Positions 26,050-34,784 of a stretch of 64,000 bases of DNA are shown here, one piece after another. Source of the DNA: Paludibaculum fermentans (GTDB taxonomy: Bacteria > Acidobacteriota > Terriglobia > Bryobacterales > Bryobacteraceae). The stretch covers positions 1,674,001 through 1,738,000 of the forward strand of contig NZ_CP063849.1 in the NCBI RefSeq assembly GCF_015277775.1, in the 5' to 3' direction. Made by a program: the position numbers and the translations under genes. Every line of letters begins with the position of its first letter. The first letter of the stretch is position 1. The notes under the pieces are model-generated. The model searched no databases, was not told where the DNA came from, and worked only from the letters and a program-made list of their open reading frames with translations.

Positions 26050-29000
26050 ATGGCGAATCAATCCTCACTGCCCTGGGGCGTCGCGCTGATCCTGTTCATC
26101 GCTTACGCGCTTGTCAGTTCCGGCACCATCACGCCCGGGCCACCTGTCTCGGCGGGGGCCCAACCGGCCGCTGCCGCGCCCCCGCCGCCAGCGAATCCAA
26201 AGGAAGAAGGCGATCTCGCCTGCCTCGATGTTCCGCCGCCGCTGCGCCCGGCCTGCCGCCAACTGACCCCTGCGCGCACCGTCTCGGGTGAGTTGCTTTC
26301 CCCTGCCCAGCAAGCCCCCGACTGCAAGACGAAACCCTGTCCAGAGGCAACGAAACACTGGGAGAAACAACCCTGGGTGACACGCGCCCACAAGAACCTG
26401 AAGGTGGTGATCGCCCTGGTTCCTGATCCGGAGATGACCCGCCTGGCCCTCTACTACGGACGCGCCCTGGACAGCATCACGCTCGCCGCTGAACGGGCCG
26501 ATTATCTCTTCGATTCCTATTGGGTGCCCTGGAAGACAGCAGGTTCGCGCAGCGCCGCCGACACGACGAAGGGGCTTCCTCCGTTGGTGCCCGCCGGCCT
26601 GGATCCTCCTTCCACCCTGCCTGGAGCACTCCTGTTCCGCCAATCGTCCTCTTCGTGGGAGCCGGCGGCACAAACCTCGGGCACCGCCTATCTGCTCGTG
26701 CTGCTGGTGGGGGAATCCAATGTCTCCGGCCTGTGCCGCGATCAGTTCAAGGAAGCGCTATACTACCGCTCCACGCTGACGCCAGACGCACCGGAAGTCC
26801 CCATCATCGGGCCCTCCTACTCAGGCACGTTTGCCTCCCTGCACAAGTGTCTGCGGGAGGACCGGCTGAGTTTCCCGGCGCACACCTACCGCATCGTGTC
26901 CTCCAATACGACCGTCAAGGAGGCGAGGCGCCAGATGCGCGAAAGTGACCTGCACGTGCAGCTCACCGCCATCCAGCGGGACGACGAGAGCACGATGAAC
27001 GCGTTGCTGCACAACGTCAGGGGGCTAGGGCGCATCGCTACGCTGTCAGAGGGCGACACCGCGTTCGGGACCACCAAGCTGCCGCAGTGGGGCGCCAAAC
27101 GCGGCGCGCCGGTGATCACGCGCATCTCGTTCCCGCGCGGCATCGCCCAACTGCGGGATGTGTATCCGGAAGATACTCCGTCCAAACCGGCGGCCGGCGC
27201 CGGCCCTTCGACGGAGCAGTTGCCGCTCTCGCTGCGCGGCAGTCCCGCCGGCAGCGATACGCCCGAGGTTTTCAACGTGAAACATCTCACCGTCGCCCAG
27301 GAAGCCCAGATGCAGACCATCGCCGGCATCCTGAACCGGGGCGGCTTCGAGACGGCCTTCATCTTCGCCTCGGATGTTCTGGACCTGACCTTTGTCACCG
27401 GCTACCTGCGCCAGTCGTGCCCCAATCTCAGGGTGATCGTGCAGGACTGGGATCTGCTCTTCGTCCAGACCACCACCAAGTGGTCGATGGACGGCGTATG
27501 GGTCGTGACCAGCCTGCTGCCCCCTCCACAGAATCTGCTTGTCCCCGAACGCCACCACTTCGACGTGCCCTCCTATTGGACTCCGTTGTTGGCCGCGAGC
27601 CAGTTTGAGCACGCCACTTACGACGCCGCCTATACGGTGTTGAGCGAGATGTTTCCGCCGCGCTGTAAGAACACGCCGGCGGACAAACCGCAGCCGCCGC
27701 CCGGGTGTCCTGACGAACACAGCCGCTCTTCGATCACGACGCTTGCCTCGGAGCAGCGTGAGCCCATTTGGCTCAGCATCGTCGGCCGCAGAAGTCTTTG
27801 GCCCGTACGCGATCTTGACGATGCCGCCCCATTTCTGGAAGCTGCATCCGACCAGGCGCAAAGCGAGGACTCCCCACCTGTCTCGGGCCGCCTCAGCCGG
27901 CTCACCGCGCTGCTGGTTTGCGTGATCTTCTGCGTGGCGGCCCTGTATCAATCCCTGGCCGCATACAGCATCCTCCATCCGTTGCTGCCCAGCCGAGTGT
28001 ACTCGGTCGCCGTACCCCGGCCTTTCCGGAGTTTCCGGTGGTGGGAGGAGGGCTTCGAAGGCCGGGTCGGGTATCACGCCCTGGGGATCCTGCTATTGGG
28101 CGGAATGTCCTATGTGCTCACCGCCCCCTTTGCCCATTGGCGGATCGAGCATCTGCCGCTTGCCTCCCTCGAAAGTGTGGGTCTCGTGCTGGCGCTGCTG
28201 TCACTCCTGCTGGCTGCGCTGGGAGTGGTGCGCCTGCTGGGGCCAACGGTCCGCAGGCTGCTGCGCCACCCCGAACCAGAGCCCCGAGCCCAGCCGGAGG
28301 GGCTCTTCCAGTGGCTGGTTTCCGGCGATCGCCGCATCCCGATGCTGATGGCGATCCTCACGGCGATGGGCGTGGCGCTGTCGTTCCTCTACTACTGGCG
28401 CGACCTCATGGGTGATCCCACCACCGTGCGCAGCCATTTCCTGGGGCTCCGCGCGTTGGATGCGTTCAGCGGGGTGGCCCCTTCCCTGCCCGTGCTGCTG
28501 CTGGGCTGCGGCTTCCTGACGCTTGCCTGGACCCAAATGAGCCGCCACGAGCTGTACATGCGGGTCCGTCCCGACATTCCAGAGGTGTTTCCCGCTGCCT
28601 TGAGCGCCTTCCAACCCGGCGGACCCGCGGCTGGACCGCTCACCGTGGCGGGCTTCGTGGCCGCGGCCACCCTCATCGCCACTACCCTGCTGCAGCTCTT
28701 CGAACGCCAGTCGTTCGACGGCCCACGGTTCGACCACCTGTACTTCGCCGGCCTGTCCGTGCTGTGGGCGGCGTTGGTGGTCGCCGCGGTCCGTCTCTAC
28801 CGGCTGTGGCGCCCCTTGCAGTGCCTGCTGCTGACGCTGGAGCGGTCGCCGCTGCGGCGCGCGTTCACGGCGCTGCCGCCAGAGTTCGCCAGTTCGCCGC
28901 TATTGCCGTCGTCGCGCCGCCAGGACCATCGGATCATGCTGGCCCGGTCGCTGGACACCCTGCGCGCGCTGGCCGTTGAAACGAAGTCGACCGAGTTCGC

Positions 29001-29637
29001 CGCACAATTGCGGGCGGCACTGCCGCCGATGACGAGGATCTGCGATCGCTACCTTTTCTCGGAGGCCTGCGGACACCGCTTCTCGGCCTTCTATTTCCGT
29101 TGGGTCCAGCGGGCTCTCGCCGAACAGGCAAGAGCGGCGGCCCTCCTTCTTCAACCCGTGTGGGCCAAGGGCATGGCCGTGAAGGAAGGCACCGAACCGC
29201 CACCCAAGGATTCCTCGAAGGAAACCAGCCTGGCCGAGGAGTTTCTCGCCTTGCGGTTCCTGGCCGTCATCCGGTACTCCGTCAGCCAGATGTGGTGCCA
29301 GATCTGGTTTCTGGCCCTCGGTTTCTTCTTCGCGGTTCTGTCCACTACCGCTTATCCGTTCCGGTCGCAGGGTTCCATCCGCTGGATGACGAATCTGTTC
29401 CTGGTCATCCTGGGCATTCCGGTGCTCATGATTGTCCTGCGCGCGGAACGGAGTTCCATCCTGCGCCGCCTGTCGGCCAATCCCGACGGCAAGCCGGGCG
29501 GTCAACTCGTTCAGTTGCTCACGCGCTTGCTGGTGCTGGGTGCGTTGCCCCTGTTGAGTGTGATCAACAGCTATGTGCCGCTGCTGGGGCGGTTCCTTTC
29601 CAGTTGGATCGAGCCCCTGGCCGCCGTCCCGAAATAA
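26050..29637 (+). CDS. Large protein: periplasmic-binding-like domain plus multi-helix membrane region, unknown
   Basis: 1195 residues. A membrane anchor (about 9-27) and a Pro/Ala linker are followed by a domain of about 450 residues that resembles a type-1 periplasmic binding protein or ANF receptor: KVVIALVPDPEMTRLALYYG, IIGPSYSGTFASLHKCL, and RGGFETAFIFASDVLDLTFV. Several Cys pairs suggest disulfides outside the cytoplasm. From about 625 to 925 there are seven hydrophobic helices, then a basic soluble region (about 930-1080), then two or three more helices near the C-terminus. No kinase, transporter or enzyme motif is seen. GGAGGAG lies too far (about 20 bases) upstream of the ATG to be certain of the start. 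Confidence 0.7.
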   Translation: MANQSSLPWGVALILFIAYALVSSGTITPGPPVSAGAQPAAAAPPPPANPKEEGDLACLDVPPPLRPACRQLTPARTVSGELLSPAQQAPDCKTKPCPEATKHWEKQPWVTRAHKNLKVVIALVPDPEMTRLALYYGRALDSITLAAERADYLFDSYWVPWKTAGSRSAADTTKGLPPLVPAGLDPPSTLPGALLFRQSSSSWEPAAQTSGTAYLLVLLVGESNVSGLCRDQFKEALYYRSTLTPDAPEVPIIGPSYSGTFASLHKCLREDRLSFPAHTYRIVSSNTTVKEARRQMRESDLHVQLTAIQRDDESTMNALLHNVRGLGRIATLSEGDTAFGTTKLPQWGAKRGAPVITRISFPRGIAQLRDVYPEDTPSKPAAGAGPSTEQLPLSLRGSPAGSDTPEVFNVKHLTVAQEAQMQTIAGILNRGGFETAFIFASDVLDLTFVTGYLRQSCPNLRVIVQDWDLLFVQTTTKWSMDGVWVVTSLLPPPQNLLVPERHHFDVPSYWTPLLAASQFEHATYDAAYTVLSEMFPPRCKNTPADKPQPPPGCPDEHSRSSITTLASEQREPIWLSIVGRRSLWPVRDLDDAAPFLEAASDQAQSEDSPPVSGRLSRLTALLVCVIFCVAALYQSLAAYSILHPLLPSRVYSVAVPRPFRSFRWWEEGFEGRVGYHALGILLLGGMSYVLTAPFAHWRIEHLPLASLESVGLVLALLSLLLAALGVVRLLGPTVRRLLRHPEPEPRAQPEGLFQWLVSGDRRIPMLMAILTAMGVALSFLYYWRDLMGDPTTVRSHFLGLRALDAFSGVAPSLPVLLLGCGFLTLAWTQMSRHELYMRVRPDIPEVFPAALSAFQPGGPAAGPLTVAGFVAAATLIATTLLQLFERQSFDGPRFDHLYFAGLSVLWAALVVAAVRLYRLWRPLQCLLLTLERSPLRRAFTALPPEFASSPLLPSSRRQDHRIMLARSLDTLRALAVETKSTEFAAQLRAALPPMTRICDRYLFSEACGHRFSAFYFRWVQRALAEQARAAALLLQPVWAKGMAVKEGTEPPPKDSSKETSLAEEFLALRFLAVIRYSVSQMWCQIWFLALGFFFAVLSTTAYPFRSQGSIRWMTNLFLVILGIPVLMIVLRAERSSILRRLSANPDGKPGGQLVQLLTRLLVLGALPLLSVINSYVPLLGRFLSSWIEPLAAVPK

Positions 29638-29652
29638 TCCTTCACGCTCCCC

Positions 29653-29696
29653 TTGATTACCTACAAGAGCAGGTGTATGCTCCTTCTTGTAGATAA
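29653..29696 (+). promoter_or_regulatory. PadR promoter with overlapping inverted-repeat operator
   Basis: TTGATT (29653-29658) and TATGCT (29675-29680) are 16 bases apart. Around the -10 box lie the arms CTACAAGA (29661-29668) and TCTTGTAG (29685-29692), which extend to 12 bp with one mismatch (TTAC/TCTACAAGA). A protein bound to these arms would cover the promoter, which suits autorepression by the PadR protein encoded from 29710. Confidence 0.65.
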
Positions 29697-29709
29697 CCAA
29701 GGGGGCGTA

Positions 29710-30039
29710 ATGAGCAAGCCGACCGACCTCGTGCAGGGCACGTTGAATCTTCTGATCCTGAAGACACTCACGCTTGGACCGCAGCACGGGTGGTCGATCG
29801 CGCAGCTCATCAAGGAGCGGTCTGAAGAGGTGCTGCTGGTCCAGCAGGGATCGCTCTATCCGGCGCTGCACAAGCTGGAGACGCTCGGTTTCATCGAGTC
29901 CGAATGGGGCGGCAGCGAGAACAACCGCCGCGCCAAGTTCTACTCGCTCACGCGCAAGGGCAAGCAGTATCTGAAAGAGGAAGAGGCGAATTGGGAGCGT
30001 CTTTCCCGCGCCATCGGCCTGATTGTCAAGATGGCCTGA
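29710..30039 (+). CDS. PadR-family transcriptional regulator
   Basis: 109 residues from ATG 29710 with AAGGGGG upstream. The winged-helix core reads VQGTLNLLILKTLTLGPQHG and VQQGSLYPALHKLETLGFIESEWG, typical of the short PadR subgroup (PadR-s1 size). These proteins repress their own gene and a neighbour until a small molecule binds. The next gene, 19 bases on, is a MacB/FtsX-type permease, the usual acidobacterial pairing. The inverted repeat in its own promoter is the likely operator. Confidence 0.93.
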   Translation: MSKPTDLVQGTLNLLILKTLTLGPQHGWSIAQLIKERSEEVLLVQQGSLYPALHKLETLGFIESEWGGSENNRRAKFYSLTRKGKQYLKEEEANWERLSRAIGLIVKMA

Positions 30040-30058
30040 ATTCATAAGGAGCAGCACC

Positions 30059-32668
30059 ATGAACTGGATTCAGAGACTTCGCTTTCTCGTACGGAAGAAC
30101 GAGACCGATGTTGAGCTCGACGAGGAACTGCGGTTCCATCTCGACCGCCAGATCGAGCTGAACCTCGCGAACGGCATGCCGCCCGCCGAAGCGCGCTATG
30201 CCGCAATGCAGGAATTCGGGATCGTTGAACAGATCAAGGAAGAGTGCCGTTCTTCGCGCGGGATGGACTGGTTGAACGGGATCGCTCAGGACGTCCGCTA
30301 TGCCCTGCGCAACTTCCGGCGCAACCGGAGCTTTGCCCTCACCGTACTGGCGGTCACCGCCATCGGCATTGGTTCTTCGACGGCTGTTTTCAGCGTTGTC
30401 GACCGGATTCTCTTCAGAAGCCTGCCGTACGCGGATGCCAGCCGCCTGGTCTCGATGGGCATCTCGATTCCCTGGATGGATTACGACTTCCTGACTTGGT
30501 CCGACTATGCCGAGTTCAAGCGAACGCCCACGAAGCTGCAGAGTGTCACCTCATGGACCGGAGTGGTGGACTGCGACCTGACAGGCGATCGGCCGTTGCG
30601 CCTGGCCTGCGCCCGGGTCGAGGCGTCCTTCCTGCCCGTGCTGGGCATTCAACCGGTGCTGGGCCGGAACTTCGTAGCCGAGGAGGATCGCCCGAATGTG
30701 CCCGGGGTCGCACTGATTACGCATGCCATGTGGCAGAACCGCTTTGGCGGCCTGCCGTCCACGATCGGGCACAAGTTGACGATCGATGGAACTGAGCGCC
30801 AGATCATCGGCATCCTGCCGCCCGATTTCGAGCTACCCACGCTCGAGAAGGCGGATTTGGTCATCCCCCAGGCGATGCCGCCGCTGCCGGCCGGCGGAGG
30901 ACGGCCCATGCAGGTTTACGGACGGCTGCAGGCCGGCGCGACACCGCAGCAGTTGAGGGACGCCGTGATGCCGCTGGCGGATCGCCTCTTCTCGTTCGCT
31001 CCGCCGGCCGCGCGGAAGCAGTTGAAGTTCCAGGTGAAGCCGCTGCAGGAGATGCAGTCCGGCAATATGTACCTGGCTGCCTGGACACTGCTGGGCGCCG
31101 TCCTCGCCATGCTGCTGATTGCCTGTGCGAATGTCGCTAACCTCCTGTTGGCGCGTGCCTTGGCGAGACAGAGGGAGCTGGCCGTGCGGGCCGCCCTGGG
31201 GGCCTCGCGGGGCCGCCTGGTCCGCCAGACTCTGACGGAGAGCATGCTGCTGAGCCTGTCCGGAGGCGCCGCGGGCATCCTGCTCGCCTACGGTTTGCTG
31301 CGCGTCTTTGTGTACATCGCCCCAGCGGGGTTGCCGCATCTGACCGGAGCCCGGCTGGACTTGCGGGTTCTCGGCTTCACAGTCGCCGCCTCGCTGCTCT
31401 GCGGGTTCATCTTCGGACTCGCGCCCTCGCTGCATACGCCGTCCGCTTCCACGATCTCCGGAACCCGCGCCACGCCGCGGTCCAGCATGATCACCCGGCA
31501 CGCCCTCGTCAGCGCCCAACTGAGCTTCTCGCTGATCCTGCTGACCTGCGCCGGGCTGCTGCTGCAGAGCCTGTGGAACCGGCAGCGGCTCTCCCTGGGG
31601 ATGAGGACCGACCATGTCGTGACGGCGGAGATGGCGTTGACCATCCGCTACTCGCAGCCGTCCGCCCGGCTGGCGTTCTTCGAGTCGCTGGAACAGCGGC
31701 TGGCCCGCCTGCCTGGAGTGGAGACGGTTGCCCTGAGCGATTCGCTGCCGCCCGGCGGTGTACCTCGTTCCCAGCCTTTGTACGCGCTGGAAGGCAGCGT
31801 CCGGACGCAGGCCGAGCCGAGCAGCGGCATCGTCGTCTGGCGGCATGTTTCCCCCGGCTATTTCAAGGCCCTGGGAATTCCCATCCTCAAGGGCCGGCCG
31901 TTCACGGAGGAGGATCGCGGTCCGAAACAGATGGTCGTGATCCTGAGCCAGTCGCTGGCGAGTCTGCTGTTTCCCGGTGAAGATGCGCTCGGCAAACAGA
32001 TGCGCCGCTTTCCGAAAGGGCCACTCTACACGGTGGTGGGTATCGCGTCGAGCGTACGAAACGGCGGCCTGATCGATGCCAACCATCCGGAGTACTACAT
32101 GGTGCGCCGGCATTCCGACGAAGATGCCCTGGCTGCGTCCGCGGTGATTGTGCGCGGCCAAGCCAAGCCGGAGTTATTGGAATCGTGGATCCGGTCGGAG
32201 GTGGCGGCGCTGGATCCCGTCATTCCGCCCCTGATCCAGACCTTTGACCAGCACATGGGCGAACTGGCGGCGCGGCCCCGCTTCCAGGCGCTGCTGCTGG
32301 CGCTGTTCGCCGCGATTGGCCTGATCCTCTCCGCCTCGGGCCTGTATGGCTTGATCTCGTACCTGGCCGCCCAGCGGGAGCGGGAGATCGGGGTAAGGCT
32401 GGCACTGGGCGCAACGCCCTCACAGATCCTGAGGATGATCCTGGCGCATGCGTTCCGCTGGACTTCGGCGGGCCTGGTTTTTGGGATCGCCGGTGCGGCC
32501 GCCGCCGCTTATGGATTGAGAGGGTTGTTGTTCCACATCCAGCCGGCCGATCCGGCGGCGTTTGCGTCGGCGGCCGTGAGCCTCGCGCTGGTGGCGCTGC
32601 TGGCGGCGCTGCTTCCGTCGCGCAGGGCATCGCGAGTGGATCCGATGACCACGCTCCGCCAGGACTAA
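30059..32668 (+). CDS. MacB/FtsX-type ABC permease of the ADOP family
   Basis: 869 residues from ATG 30059; AAGGAG lies seven bases upstream. The N-terminal cytoplasmic region of about 70 residues (ETDVELDEELRFHLDRQIEL) is followed by a transmembrane helix and a MacB-type periplasmic core domain. FtsX-like helices come next (about 340-430), then a second core domain and a second set of helices ending in SRRASRVDPMTTLRQD. This duplicated layout defines the acidobacterial orphan permeases, which occur without an ATPase gene beside them. They probably export peptides or lipoproteins, or transmit mechanical signals. Regulated with the PadR gene. Confidence 0.9.
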   Translation: MNWIQRLRFLVRKNETDVELDEELRFHLDRQIELNLANGMPPAEARYAAMQEFGIVEQIKEECRSSRGMDWLNGIAQDVRYALRNFRRNRSFALTVLAVTAIGIGSSTAVFSVVDRILFRSLPYADASRLVSMGISIPWMDYDFLTWSDYAEFKRTPTKLQSVTSWTGVVDCDLTGDRPLRLACARVEASFLPVLGIQPVLGRNFVAEEDRPNVPGVALITHAMWQNRFGGLPSTIGHKLTIDGTERQIIGILPPDFELPTLEKADLVIPQAMPPLPAGGGRPMQVYGRLQAGATPQQLRDAVMPLADRLFSFAPPAARKQLKFQVKPLQEMQSGNMYLAAWTLLGAVLAMLLIACANVANLLLARALARQRELAVRAALGASRGRLVRQTLTESMLLSLSGGAAGILLAYGLLRVFVYIAPAGLPHLTGARLDLRVLGFTVAASLLCGFIFGLAPSLHTPSASTISGTRATPRSSMITRHALVSAQLSFSLILLTCAGLLLQSLWNRQRLSLGMRTDHVVTAEMALTIRYSQPSARLAFFESLEQRLARLPGVETVALSDSLPPGGVPRSQPLYALEGSVRTQAEPSSGIVVWRHVSPGYFKALGIPILKGRPFTEEDRGPKQMVVILSQSLASLLFPGEDALGKQMRRFPKGPLYTVVGIASSVRNGGLIDANHPEYYMVRRHSDEDALAASAVIVRGQAKPELLESWIRSEVAALDPVIPPLIQTFDQHMGELAARPRFQALLLALFAAIGLILSASGLYGLISYLAAQREREIGVRLALGATPSQILRMILAHAFRWTSAGLVFGIAGAAAAAYGLRGLLFHIQPADPAAFASAAVSLALVALLAALLPSRRASRVDPMTTLRQD

Positions 32669-32749
32669 ACGGCGTGGGCACCGGGAAGGGCGTTTTCGTT
32701 GGGAAATGTGGCGATTCGACCGGTACACCCTCCTGGTGGTGGGCTATAC

Positions 32750-32772
32750 CGCCATAAACGCATTTAATGGCG
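32750..32772. promoter_or_regulatory. Inverted repeat just upstream of the ilv promoter
   Basis: CGCCAT and ATGGCG form a perfect 6 bp inverted repeat separated by 11 bases. It ends eight bases before the -35 box of the ilv leader promoter, a position suited to an activator. Confidence 0.4.
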
Positions 32773-32780
32773 ATCACATC

Positions 32781-32809
32781 TTGCATTTTCCGGACTAACA
32801 CCCTAATCT
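32781..32809 (+). promoter_or_regulatory. Promoter of the ilv leader and operon
   Basis: TTGCAT (32781-32786) and TAATCT (32804-32809) are exactly 17 bases apart. The -10 box ends seven bases before the ATG of the leader peptide, so the leader is likely read from a transcript beginning at its start codon. Confidence 0.65.
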
Positions 32810-32816
32810 GTAGAAG

Positions 32817-32930
32817 ATGACTCTGACCGAACAGCTCTGGAACCACCAGCAACTGAGCGGCAGAGCCGTGCAACTTTTCGTAGTAGTAGGGATTATTCAG
32901 ATTGGGGTCACCGTACTGGGACCTGCCTGA
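32817..32930 (+). CDS. ilv operon leader peptide (attenuator), 37 residues
   Basis: The frame ATG to TGA encodes 37 residues. Residues 22-34 read VVVGIIQIGVTVL, that is five Val, three Ile and one Leu in thirteen, using GTA three times and ATT three times, codons that are uncommon in this GC-rich DNA. Ribosomes short of charged Val or Ile tRNA would stall here. The stop codon lies inside the 5' arm of the antiterminator helix described next, so a ribosome that finishes the peptide covers that arm and lets the terminator form. The gene is too short for standard gene callers. Confidence 0.85.
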   Translation: MTLTEQLWNHQQLSGRAVQLFVVVGIIQIGVTVLGPA

Positions 32931-32995
32931 GTGAGCCTTACCTGAGTTACAAAAAAGGCCACCAGGCGGAAAGATCCCGCCGAGGTGGCCTTTTT
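32923..32995 (+). terminator. Transcription attenuator of the ilv operon (antiterminator and terminator)
   Basis: Terminator: GGCCACC (32957-32963) pairs with GGTGGCC (32984-32990), extended inside by GGCGG/CCGCC and outside by A6/T5, ending in a T tract. Antiterminator: CTGCCTGAGTGAGCC (32923-32937) can pair with GGCCACCAGGCGG (32957-32969), giving 13 base pairs with two bulged A residues. The two structures share the same segment and exclude each other. The antiterminator arm covers the leader stop codon, which gives the classic translation-coupled switch. Confidence 0.85.
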
Positions 32996-33041
32996 CAATT
33001 CACCCCAGTCCCTGATAGACAAGAGAGGATTCCTCAGACCG

Positions 33042-34772
33042 ATGTCCAACCTGATGAGTGGTGCACGCATTTTATTGGAGTGCCTGGCGCGCGAAGGCGT
33101 TGACGTGATCTTCGGCTATCCCGGAGGCGTCACGCTACCTTTGTACGACGTCATCTACGACAACCCCATTCGCCATGTTCTGGTGCGGCACGAGGAAAAC
33201 GCAGCTTTTTCCGCCGCCGGGTATGCGCGAGCAACGGGCAAGGTGGGCGTGTGTTGCGCGACCTCCGGCCCCGGCGCGACCAACCTGACGACCGGCCTGG
33301 TGGATGCCATGATGGACTCCATCCCGGTGGTGGCCCTCACCGGCCAGGTGACCAGCAAGCTGATCGGCAGCGACGCGTTCCAGGAAGCCGACACGTTCGG
33401 CATCACGCGGCCCTGCACGAAGCACAACTTCCTGGTCAAAGACATCAAGGAACTGGCGCAGATCGTTCACGAGGCCTTCCACATCGCCTCCACTGGCCGT
33501 CCCGGGCCGGTGCTGGTCGACATCACGAAGGACGTGCTGCAAGGCCAGGCGCACTACACGCCGATCAACGAGATTCACCTGCCGGGCTACAAGGTGGTCA
33601 CCGACGGCCATGCCGGCCAGATCCGGCGCGCGGCGCAGATGATGTGGGAAGCGCAGCGGCCTTACGTTTACGCGGGCGGCGGCATCCTGGCGGCGGGCGC
33701 ATCGCCTGAGCTGAAGGAACTGGTCGAGACGCTGGACGCGCCGGCGGTCTGCACCCTGATGGGTTTGGGCGGCCTGCCGGGTTCGCATCCGAACTTTATC
33801 TCGATGCCGGGCATGCACGGCTCCTACACGGCCAACATGGGCATGTATGAGTGCGACCTGCTGATCGCCCTGGGTGTGCGGTTTGACGACCGCGTGACGG
33901 GCCGGCTGGCGGCGTTCGCTCCGCATGCCAAGGTGATCCACGTGGACATCGATCCGGCCGAGATCGGCAAGAACCGCACGGCGGATCTGCCCATCGTCGG
34001 CGACGTGAAGAAGGTCCTCGGCAAGCTGAACCGGAACCTGAAGGAACTGGAACCGGAGATGGCCTCGAAGAACTCGGAAGGCCGCAATGCCTGGTGGAAG
34101 CAGGTGCGCGGCTGGCAGGCGGAGCATCCGCTGGAGCCGGTGTTCTCGGCCGACGAGATCAAGCCGCAGCACCTGATGTACGAGATCAACAAGCTCTCTG
34201 ACGGCAAGGCGATTGTGAGCGTGGATGTGGGCCAGCACCAGATGTGGGCCGCGCAGTTCATCAAGTTCGACAATCCGCGGACCTGGATCTGTTCGGGCGG
34301 CCTCGGCTCGATGGGCTTCGGCCTGCCGGCCGCGATCGGCGCGCAGATGGCGCATCCTGACCAGACCGTCTTCGCGATCTGCGGCGACGGCGGCTTCCAG
34401 ATGGCCCTGCCGGAACTGGCGACCCTGGTGAACTACCAGCTGCCGGTGAAGGTGATCATCATGAACAATGGCTACCTGGGCATGGTGCGCCAGTGGCAGG
34501 AATTGTTCTACAACAACCGTTTGTCGTCGGTGGAGTTGAGCGCGTTCCCGAACGTGGAACTGCTGGCCGCCGCGTATGGAATGAAGGGGCGCATCGTGCA
34601 CACCCCCATGGAACTGGCTTCGGCGTTGAAGGAAGCGGTGGACGAGCCGGGTCCTTACCTGATGGATGTGCGCGTGTCGCAGTTTGAAAACGTCTACCCG
34701 ATGGTTCCGGCCGGAGCCGCCATCAACGAGATGGTGCTGGCCCCGCCGCAACCGGTGGCTGTGCCCCGCTAA
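33042..34772 (+). CDS. ilvB: Acetolactate synthase large (catalytic) subunit
   Basis: 576 residues from ATG 33042, preceded by GAGAGGA. The thiamine-diphosphate enzyme signature is complete: the catalytic glutamate in VRHEENAAFSAAGYARATG, the GDGGFQMALPELATLVNY cofactor motif ending in IIMNN, and the FAD-binding middle domain. It condenses two pyruvates, or pyruvate and 2-oxobutyrate, in the first shared step of valine, leucine and isoleucine synthesis. First gene of ilvB-ilvN-ilvC-cimA, controlled by the attenuator upstream. Confidence 0.97.
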   Translation: MSNLMSGARILLECLAREGVDVIFGYPGGVTLPLYDVIYDNPIRHVLVRHEENAAFSAAGYARATGKVGVCCATSGPGATNLTTGLVDAMMDSIPVVALTGQVTSKLIGSDAFQEADTFGITRPCTKHNFLVKDIKELAQIVHEAFHIASTGRPGPVLVDITKDVLQGQAHYTPINEIHLPGYKVVTDGHAGQIRRAAQMMWEAQRPYVYAGGGILAAGASPELKELVETLDAPAVCTLMGLGGLPGSHPNFISMPGMHGSYTANMGMYECDLLIALGVRFDDRVTGRLAAFAPHAKVIHVDIDPAEIGKNRTADLPIVGDVKKVLGKLNRNLKELEPEMASKNSEGRNAWWKQVRGWQAEHPLEPVFSADEIKPQHLMYEINKLSDGKAIVSVDVGQHQMWAAQFIKFDNPRTWICSGGLGSMGFGLPAAIGAQMAHPDQTVFAICGDGGFQMALPELATLVNYQLPVKVIIMNNGYLGMVRQWQELFYNNRLSSVELSAFPNVELLAAAYGMKGRIVHTPMELASALKEAVDEPGPYLMDVRVSQFENVYPMVPAGAAINEMVLAPPQPVAVPR

Positions 34773-34784
34773 GGAGTAATTGTC

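Noticed and set aside
30833-32161. 442-codon minus-strand frame
   Set aside because: Antisense shadow of the ADOP permease.
32951-32995. Simple terminator of the PadR-ADOP operon
   Set aside because: It lies about 280 bases beyond the permease stop, after a separate promoter and a leader peptide, and shares a segment with an antiterminator, so it belongs to ilvB control.
33135-34751. 538-codon minus-strand frame
   Set aside because: Mirror of ilvB, which is certain from its motifs; the antisense product is His/Arg-rich noise.
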